A stretch of 64,000 bases of DNA. Source: Pantoea dispersa. GTDB taxonomy: Bacteria > Pseudomonadota > Gammaproteobacteria > Enterobacterales > Enterobacteriaceae. Location: assembly GCF_014155765.1 (NCBI RefSeq), contig NZ_SCKT01000005.1:62001-126000 (forward strand), written 5' to 3'. The notes beneath the pieces were generated by a model that was given only the letters and a program-made list of their open reading frames with translations, was not told the origin of the DNA and did not search any database. The position numbers were made by a program, and so were the translations under genes. Shown here piece by piece: positions 56,843-64,000 of the stretch (positions within the stretch are counted from its first letter, which is position 1; each line of letters starts with the position of its first letter).

Positions 56843-57010
56843 AAAAAACGGCTGAGTCAGAAGACGTCAGCCGCTTTATAGAGCTGCAAGCAAACCTCGC
56901 CTTCCGGCAAGGTCTCACTTACAACACAGAATCAATTCCGGGTTGCCTGACGACCGGATGCGCTACGCATCGTAATGACGATCGGTCAGCTTACAAGTTA
57001 CTCCCCTTTG
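56843..57010 (-). promoter_or_regulatory. yybP-ykoY (Mn2+) riboswitch of alx
   Basis: On the minus strand the leader starts with the conserved AAAGGGGAGTAAC (57009 downward), has GTCGTCATTACGAT and GGTCGTCAGGCAACCC, and the 3' conserved part GAGACCTTGCCGGAAGGCG, followed by TTTGCTTGCAGCTC. It ends in hairpin CGGCTGA/TCAGCCG (56873-56849) plus TTTTTT (56848-56843), the expression platform. This is the E. coli PRE/alx riboswitch organisation. Length to the start codon is about 190 bases. Confidence 0.9.
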
Positions 57011-57074
57011 CTGCCGCCAACATACGTGCAAGCGCGAGCAGATTCAATGGGGGAGCTGTAATATTTTGCAATAT

Positions 57075-58061
57075 TTACACTTCTTTCCGATCCGCCGGAA
57101 ACACCACGCCGGTCTGGCGACGAATCTCTGTCAGCAACCGAGCGGTAATGCGTGACACCTCCAGCGCAGGGTGCTCCACCTGGCGTGTTTCCACCAGCCG
57201 GGCAAAGGTCTCTGCTTCATACAGCATAGTATTGATGTGCTGTGGCTGCGTCAGGTTCTGGCTCTCGCCGCCGCGCGGAATCAGACGCAGCTGCTGGCAC
57301 TCAGAAATTTTCTCTATCACCAGCGAGCCGGCTTCGCCCTGGATTTCGCTGGGAATCAGGGAATCACTGACTTTTGAGTGCAGCAGCGTGACGTCGAAAT
57401 CGCCGTAGTCCATCACTACCACGCCGTGCGCATCGACGCCGCTTGCCAGCAGCGACGCCTCAGCTTTCACCTGCTGCGGCGCGCCCCACAGGGTAACGGC
57501 AGCGGCGAGACAGTAGTAGCCAATATCCATGATCGAACCGTTGGACCAGCGCGGGTTAAAGGTATTCGGGTTCTCACCGTCGAGATAGCGCTGATAGCGT
57601 GACGAGTACTGACAGTAGTTGAACAGCGCTTTGCGCAGTGTGCCCAGCTGCGGCAATGCCTGTTGCAGGCGCAGGAACGTCGGCAGACTGGCGGTTTTGA
57701 ACGCCTCAAACAGCACCACCTGATGCTGACGCGCACAGGCAATCATCGCCTCAGCTTCACGCAGGTTAGAGGCCAGCGGTTTTTCGCAGATGACGTGTTT
57801 GCCGTGCGACATGAACAGCAGCGACTGCTCACAGTGCAGCGCATTGGGGCTGGCGATATACACCGCGTCGATTTCCGCACTTGCCGCCAGCGCCTCCAGT
57901 GAGGTAAAGGTCAGCGGACAGGGATAATCCGCGACAAAGGCGTCGGCCTGCTGCTGGCTGCGTGAATAGACGGCGCTCAGTTTCATTTTGCCGCTCTCGT
58001 GCGCGGCGTCGATAAACTGGCGGGTGATCCAGTTGGTTCCCACAATGGCAAAACGTATCAC
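57075..58061 (-). CDS. ygjR: YgjR, Gfo/Idh/MocA-family oxidoreductase
   Basis: NAD(P)-dependent oxidoreductase of the GFO/IDH/MocA family, 328 residues, equal to E. coli YgjR. The N-terminal Rossmann region is IRFAIVGTNWITRQFIDAAHESGKMKLSAVYSRS. The catalytic-type CEKPLASN motif, DIGYYCLAAAVTLWG and GVVVMDYGDFDVTLLHSK follow. The substrate is unknown. The start is a GTG at 58061 with GCAGGAG 11 bases before; the frame runs 58 codons further upstream without conservation. It lies upstream of the alx riboswitch on the same strand. Confidence 0.93.
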   Translation of the reverse strand: MIRFAIVGTNWITRQFIDAAHESGKMKLSAVYSRSQQQADAFVADYPCPLTFTSLEALAASAEIDAVYIASPNALHCEQSLLFMSHGKHVICEKPLASNLREAEAMIACARQHQVVLFEAFKTASLPTFLRLQQALPQLGTLRKALFNYCQYSSRYQRYLDGENPNTFNPRWSNGSIMDIGYYCLAAAVTLWGAPQQVKAEASLLASGVDAHGVVVMDYGDFDVTLLHSKVSDSLIPSEIQGEAGSLVIEKISECQQLRLIPRGGESQNLTQPQHINTMLYEAETFARLVETRQVEHPALEVSRITARLLTEIRRQTGVVFPADRKEV

Positions 58062-58153
58062 GGCTGGTTCTCCTGCACTCTGAAAGCGGCAGAGTAGCAT
58101 GTTCCCTGGCGGCGCAGGCAGGCGAAATTTGATCCTGCGATCCGCATTCCAAT

Positions 58154-59887
58154 ATGATGATGCTAAACCCTTTTTTAACCGACATGCGGGGACGCCGGGT
58201 GAGCGGAAGCAAACACGCACTGAACTGGACCACACTGCTGATCGCCATTCCGGTGGGCCTGGTGGCCTCGCTGGTCACGCTGGCGTTTCGCGGCATCATC
58301 GATCTCATCAATCATCTGCTGTTTCACAGCGACAGCGAAATCACGGTCGCGATGCACGTCTGGCCGTGGATCTTCTGGCCGATGCTGGTGGGGGCGGGCG
58401 GGCTGCTGGCCGGCTGGTTCCTGCGCTACGCGGTGGCGATTGAGCAGCAGGAGACGGTGAAAACCGATTACCTTGAAGTGATTAACGCGCGGCTGGATGC
58501 GGTGCCCACCAAAACCTCGCTGTTTCGCGCGCTGTCGTCGATTGCCAGTATCGGCAGCGGGGCGTCGATTGGTAAAGAGGGGCCCATGGTGCAGCTGTCG
58601 GCGCTGAGCGGCAGCCTGCTGGGGCGCTGGCTGCCAGCGTCCCTCAATATGCGCAACAGCGACATCGTCGCGATGGCGGCCGCCGCCGGTCTGTCGTCGG
58701 TGTATCACGCCCCGCTGGCGTCGGCGATTTTTGTCGCGGAAATTGCGTTTGGTATCTCTGCGCTACAGCGGCTGATTCCGCTGATTATCGCCTCGGCTGT
58801 GGCGGTAATGACCATGTGGTCACTGGGCTTTCGCAGCGCGCTCTATCCGCTCTCCGACACGCTGTTTCAAATGGATCTCACCAGCCTGCTGATGACGGTA
58901 ATCATTGGGTTTGCTGCGGGCGTGGCGGGCTGGCTATTGATCAAGCTGATTGCGCGCAGCAAAGCGTTGTTCAGCCACGTGCGCTCGCTGCCGCTCAGGC
59001 TGGGCGCAGGCGGCTTTGCGGTTGGCTTACTGGCGCTGATCTCCACCGATATTCTTGGTAACGGCTATGAAGTGATCGTGAAAATCATTGAAGGCAACTA
59101 TCTGCTGGCCGGTTTGCTCGGCCTGCTGGTGCTGAAAATGCTGGCGACCACGCTCTCGGTTGGCTCAAACGCGGTAGGCGGCCTGTTCACGCCCTCATTA
59201 TTGATTGGTGCGCTGCTCGGCGTGGCGCTGGCGCAGACTGGCGTGCTGCTGCATCTGCCGGTGGGCAATACGCTGCTGTATGCGGCGGTGGGCATGGCGG
59301 CGGTGCTGGCGGCGGTCAGTCAGGCGCCGCTGATGGCGATGCTGATGGTGCTGGAGATGACGCTCAACAGCAGCCTGCTGTTCCCTCTGATGATTGCCTC
59401 GGTGCTGGCGTCAATGCTGGTCTACCGGCTGCAGTCCGCCAGCACCTATCCGGTGGTAAGCCATCACCTTAATCGTTCAGAAGCGAAATATGATTTTGAT
59501 AATATGCGGGTTGATCAGCTGATCATCCCCGGCGCGGCGCTGCAGCCGGCGGAATCGGTCGGGCAGGCGCTGGCGGTGAGTTCACTCAAGCGCGAGCGCT
59601 ACGTCTACGTCATTAATCAGGCCGGTCAGTTTCTTGGCGTAGTATCAATTCATGATATTTCGCGCAAAGTGCTGGCACAGGAGATCACGCTGGATTCGCC
59701 GGTCAGCAGCGTGATGGATGATAATTTCCCCTGCATTTACCAGCACCAGAGCATGCGTGAAGGCTGGGAGGCATTTGCACGCGTGACGCTGGAGCGTTTA
59801 CCGGTGCTGAATAATGCGCAGGAGCGTCGCTTCCTCGGCGCATTGACCAAAACCAGTCTGATTCAGAAAGCGCAGGAGTTTCTTTAG
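58154..59887 (+). CDS. ClC-family chloride channel/antiporter with CBS domains (ClcB-like)
   Basis: 577-residue ClC protein. The membrane part (residues 25-430) has the selectivity motifs GSGAS (134-138), GKEGP (140-144, with the gating Glu142) and GVGxxTP-like GGLFTPSLLIG. A pair of CBS domains follows in residues 450-575 (VDQLIIPGAALQPAESVGQALAV, SSVMDDNFPCIYQHQSMREG). The gating Glu suggests H+/Cl- exchange. E. coli ClcB lacks the CBS part (418 residues). Here the gene stands where E. coli has ygjQ. Three ATGs in a row make the exact start uncertain. Its end overlaps convergent ygjP by 4 bases. Confidence 0.9.
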   Translation: MMMLNPFLTDMRGRRVSGSKHALNWTTLLIAIPVGLVASLVTLAFRGIIDLINHLLFHSDSEITVAMHVWPWIFWPMLVGAGGLLAGWFLRYAVAIEQQETVKTDYLEVINARLDAVPTKTSLFRALSSIASIGSGASIGKEGPMVQLSALSGSLLGRWLPASLNMRNSDIVAMAAAAGLSSVYHAPLASAIFVAEIAFGISALQRLIPLIIASAVAVMTMWSLGFRSALYPLSDTLFQMDLTSLLMTVIIGFAAGVAGWLLIKLIARSKALFSHVRSLPLRLGAGGFAVGLLALISTDILGNGYEVIVKIIEGNYLLAGLLGLLVLKMLATTLSVGSNAVGGLFTPSLLIGALLGVALAQTGVLLHLPVGNTLLYAAVGMAAVLAAVSQAPLMAMLMVLEMTLNSSLLFPLMIASVLASMLVYRLQSASTYPVVSHHLNRSEAKYDFDNMRVDQLIIPGAALQPAESVGQALAVSSLKRERYVYVINQAGQFLGVVSIHDISRKVLAQEITLDSPVSSVMDDNFPCIYQHQSMREGWEAFARVTLERLPVLNNAQERRFLGALTKTSLIQKAQEFL

Positions 59888-60384
59888 GCTGCGTTGCCGC
59901 GCAGCGCCTGTTCGGTCATCCACAGGCGCGCGTCGAACTCCAGCTGGTGGTAGTCCGGTTCCATGTGGCAGCACAGCTGATAAAAGGCTTTGCTGTGATC
60001 TTTCTCTTTCAGGTGCGCCAGTTCGTGCACCACGATCATGCGCAGAAAGGGTTCCGGCGCGAGGCGGAAAAAGGTCGAGATGCGAATTTCGGCCTTGGCT
60101 TTCAGGTTACCGCCCTGTACGCGGGAAATGGCGGTATGCAGGCCAAGTGCATGCTTCATCACTTTGATTTTATTATCCCAGATGACCTTGCTCACCGGCG
60201 GTGCGCTGCGCATATAGCGGTTTTTCAGCGCCTGCGTGTAGTCATAAAGCGCGCGGTCGCTGACGACGTCGTGCGTATCGGGATAGCGCTGCTGCAAAAA
60301 GGCGGCTAATCGCTGATTATCAATCAGCACTTGCACCTGTTCGAGGATGTTTTCAGGGTAACCCTGCAGATAGATTAATGACAT
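59884..60384 (-). CDS. ygjP: YgjP, DUF45/SprT-like metallohydrolase
   Basis: Zinc-binding protein of 166 residues with the HELAH motif at His120-Glu121-His124 ([30 protein letters not shown]). E. coli YgjP is described as a UTP pyrophosphatase-like enzyme, but the family (DUF45) is peptidase-like in fold. The start at 60384 has TGTCTTTCGTCGGGAATCCCA upstream with only GGGA as a site. It overlaps the 3' end of the ClC gene and is divergent from rlmG by 81 bases. Confidence 0.92.
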   Translation of the reverse strand: MSLIYLQGYPENILEQVQVLIDNQRLAAFLQQRYPDTHDVVSDRALYDYTQALKNRYMRSAPPVSKVIWDNKIKVMKHALGLHTAISRVQGGNLKAKAEIRISTFFRLAPEPFLRMIVVHELAHLKEKDHSKAFYQLCCHMEPDYHQLEFDARLWMTEQALRGNAA

Positions 60385-60465
60385 TGGGATTCCCGACGAA
60401 AGACAGTATACTGCGCCCCCTTTTCAGGGCGAAAATCGCGCAAAGTGTACCACGCCGGAGATTCC

Positions 60466-61584
60466 ATGAGCCAACTTGAACTGACCGATCGCACGCTGAC
60501 GCTTCAGCGCTTCCCGCCGATGCGCGAAGAGAGCCCGCTACAGGCGTGGGACGCCGCAGATGAATATTTGCTGCAGCAGGCGCTGCCGGCAGGCCCGGTG
60601 CTGGTATTCAATGACAGCTTTGGCGCGCTGACCTGCGGGCTGAACAATCGGGAAATCTGGCACGTCAGCGACTCGTGGCTCAGCCAGCAGGCCGCCCGGC
60701 AGAATCTGCGTCTCAACGGTCTGGATGAAGCGTCGGTACACTTTCTTGATAGCCTGGCGCCGTTGCCGGCTGCCCCGGCGGCGGTACTGATTAAGCTGCC
60801 CAAAGCGCTGGCGCTGCTTGAGCACCAGCTGCGCGCGCTGCGGACGGTCGTCACGCCGGATACCCTGATTCTGGCGGCCGGTAAAGCCAAAGATATCCAT
60901 AATTCCACGCTGCAGCTGTTTGAACGCATTCTTGGTGAGAGCAAAACCTCGCTGGCGTGGAAAAAAGCGCGTCTGATTTACAGCCATTTCAGCGCCCCGG
61001 CGCTGGCGGACGTGCCGGCGACCACCGTGTGGCCGCTCGACGAGACGCCGTATCACATCCACAATCACGCCAATGTGTTCGCCCGCGCCGCGCTGGATAT
61101 TGGCGCGCGCTTCTTTCTGCAACACCTGCCGCACGATATTGAAGGCGAAATCGTCGATCTCGGCTGCGGTAACGGCGTGATCGGCCTGCAGGCACTGGAA
61201 CAGAATCCGCAGGCCGAGGTGCTGTTCGTCGATGAATCTTACATGGCGGTGGCTTCCAGCCAGCTTAACGTTGAGCTGAACCGGCCACAGGATCTGGCAC
61301 GCTGCCAGTTTCGGGTTAACAACGTGCTGAGCGGTTTTCCGTCGGACCGGCTGCACGCAGTGTTGTGTAATCCGCCGTTCCATCAGCAGCACGCGGTGAC
61401 CGACCACCTGGCGTGGCAGATGCTGCGTGACGCCAAACGCTGCCTGCAGTATGGCGGCGAGCTGCGCATCGTCGGCAACCGCCACCTTGGCTATCATCAG
61501 AAAATGAAGAAGCTGTTTGGCAACTGCGAACTGGTGGCCTCTAACGCCAAATTTGTGGTACTGCGTTCGGTCAAGCTGCGTTAA
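60466..61584 (+). CDS. rlmG: 23S rRNA (guanine-1835-N2)-methyltransferase
   Basis: RlmG methylates G1835 in helix 69-adjacent 23S rRNA. The 372-residue protein has an N-terminal degenerate methyltransferase domain and a C-terminal active one with the SAM-binding motif [11 protein letters not shown] (230-240) and the catalytic CNPPF (301-305). The start is ATG 60466, 5 bases after GGAG ([33 protein letters not shown]); the frame is open 7 codons upstream, starting with a GTG. The gene ends one base before the end of convergent fadH. Confidence 0.94.
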   Translation: MSQLELTDRTLTLQRFPPMREESPLQAWDAADEYLLQQALPAGPVLVFNDSFGALTCGLNNREIWHVSDSWLSQQAARQNLRLNGLDEASVHFLDSLAPLPAAPAAVLIKLPKALALLEHQLRALRTVVTPDTLILAAGKAKDIHNSTLQLFERILGESKTSLAWKKARLIYSHFSAPALADVPATTVWPLDETPYHIHNHANVFARAALDIGARFFLQHLPHDIEGEIVDLGCGNGVIGLQALEQNPQAEVLFVDESYMAVASSQLNVELNRPQDLARCQFRVNNVLSGFPSDRLHAVLCNPPFHQQHAVTDHLAWQMLRDAKRCLQYGGELRIVGNRHLGYHQKMKKLFGNCELVASNAKFVVLRSVKLR

Positions 61585-63597
<2,013 letters not shown>

Positions 63598-63606
63598 TTA
63601 CTCAGT

Positions 63607-63623
63607 GAGTGGTCGGATGAGTG
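63607..63623. promoter_or_regulatory. Candidate FadR box of fadH
   Basis: GAGTGGTCGGATGAGTG keeps the TGGTC-x-GA core of the FadR consensus (TGGTCnGACC). The right half is degenerate. It is 15 bases upstream of the fadH start. Weak evidence, made by eye. Confidence 0.3.
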
Positions 63624-63909
63624 AACTCTAGCGGGAAAAGTGCGGGCTGGAAATTTGCGGCGCTCAGCCTGTGAGAAACATCAAAAAAAAGCAGGGCGGC
63701 AAGTCGCAGACGAAAGTATCGGACCACTTTCGCCAGGCACGGGAAGAAACCTGCGCGCCCTGTAATGGCATGAAGATTGGGCTAATAAATTAGCTCTGTG
63801 GTTATAAATTCCTGTATGACTCAATCTCTATAACAATCCCGGGTGAGGACGAGGTGATGATGCCATGCCTCAGTCGAATTAATCCGCAAGACTGGTCTTG
63901 ATTTTGGCT

Positions 63910-63999
63910 TCAGCAGGCACCATTTCGCCGTGCCAGTTCGATAATATCGACCAGATTCTTTGATTCGAGCTTTTGAAAAATCTTAGTTTTATAAGTACT
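63910..63999 (-). CDS. C-terminus of a LuxR-type (response-regulator) protein, cut by the window end
   Basis: The last 29 codons read, on the minus strand, STYKTKIFQKLESKNLVDII, then ELARRNGAC and a TGA stop at 63910-63912. This is the end of a NarL/FixJ helix-turn-helix: the recognition helix has the usual S-T-Y-K-x-K-I pattern before K-L-x-x-K-N-x-x-D-I-I. Most proteins with such a tail are response regulators of the EvgA/BvgA/FimZ kind. The rest of the gene lies outside the window. The 286 bases between it and the fadH upstream region hold no other feature I see. Confidence 0.75.
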   Translation of the reverse strand, partial: STYKTKIFQKLESKNLVDIIELARRNGAC

Positions 64000-64000
64000 G

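Overview
The window is chromosomal DNA of a gammaproteobacterium of the order Enterobacterales. Almost every housekeeping protein is close to its E. coli counterpart, gene order is conserved over long stretches, and the loci present and absent suggest the Erwiniaceae (Pantoea/Erwinia-like). That genus-level placement is inference. No tRNA, insertion sequence, CRISPR array or complete prophage is visible.

Layout. 1-29.7 kb follows the E. coli aidB-to-cybC order: aidB (cut by the window start), bsmA, an inserted chemoreceptor, yjfP, a small secreted protein, the rpsF-priB-rpsR-rplI operon, ytfB, fklB, cpdB, cysQ, ytfJ, ytfK, ytfL, tamA-tamB-ytfP, ppa, a second chemoreceptor, a divergent pair of small HTH regulators, fbp, mpl, darP, pmbA and cybC. 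The ula genes and msrA are missing from their usual places. 29.9-37.4 kb is an accessory nine-gene operon with two PRD proteins, four small or membrane proteins of unknown function (SFCGS, DUF4312, DUF4311, DUF4310) and three enzymes (amidohydrolase, DgaE-like PLP lyase, KDGP aldolase). 37.7-44.4 kb holds yhaJ/yhaK, the lpoA-yraN-diaA-dolP group, rsmI and the RNase P RNA gene. 44.8-50 kb holds a leader ORF, mdtJI and the yqjG-to-yqjA block. 50.3-64 kb holds exuR, uxaB-uxaA, sstT, alx with its Mn riboswitch, ygjR, a ClC channel with CBS domains, ygjP, rlmG, fadH and the tail of a LuxR-type regulator.

The most interesting system is the 29.9-37.4 kb operon. Known relatives (the Enterococcus EF_0829-EF_0839 type cluster) are uncharacterised. 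The enzymes predict deacylation, ammonia elimination and aldol cleavage of an N-acylated amino-sugar acid or similar compound to pyruvate and a triose phosphate. In the Salmonella D-glucosaminate operon, PTS permease genes occupy the position held here by the four unknown proteins, so these four are candidates for a new uptake or processing complex. The two PRD proteins imply control by PTS phosphorylation. The SFCGS protein carries a Cys-Gly-Ser-Gly loop that resembles ribose-5-phosphate isomerase B.

Regulatory signals read from the sequence include two sigma-28-like promoters in front of the two chemoreceptors, twin operators between the divergent HTH genes, a 32-codon leader ORF before mdtJI, ExuR-like boxes, a Fur-like box, the S6:S18 leader, a yybP-ykoY riboswitch, and a family of GC-rich palindromic repeats in head-to-head pairs.
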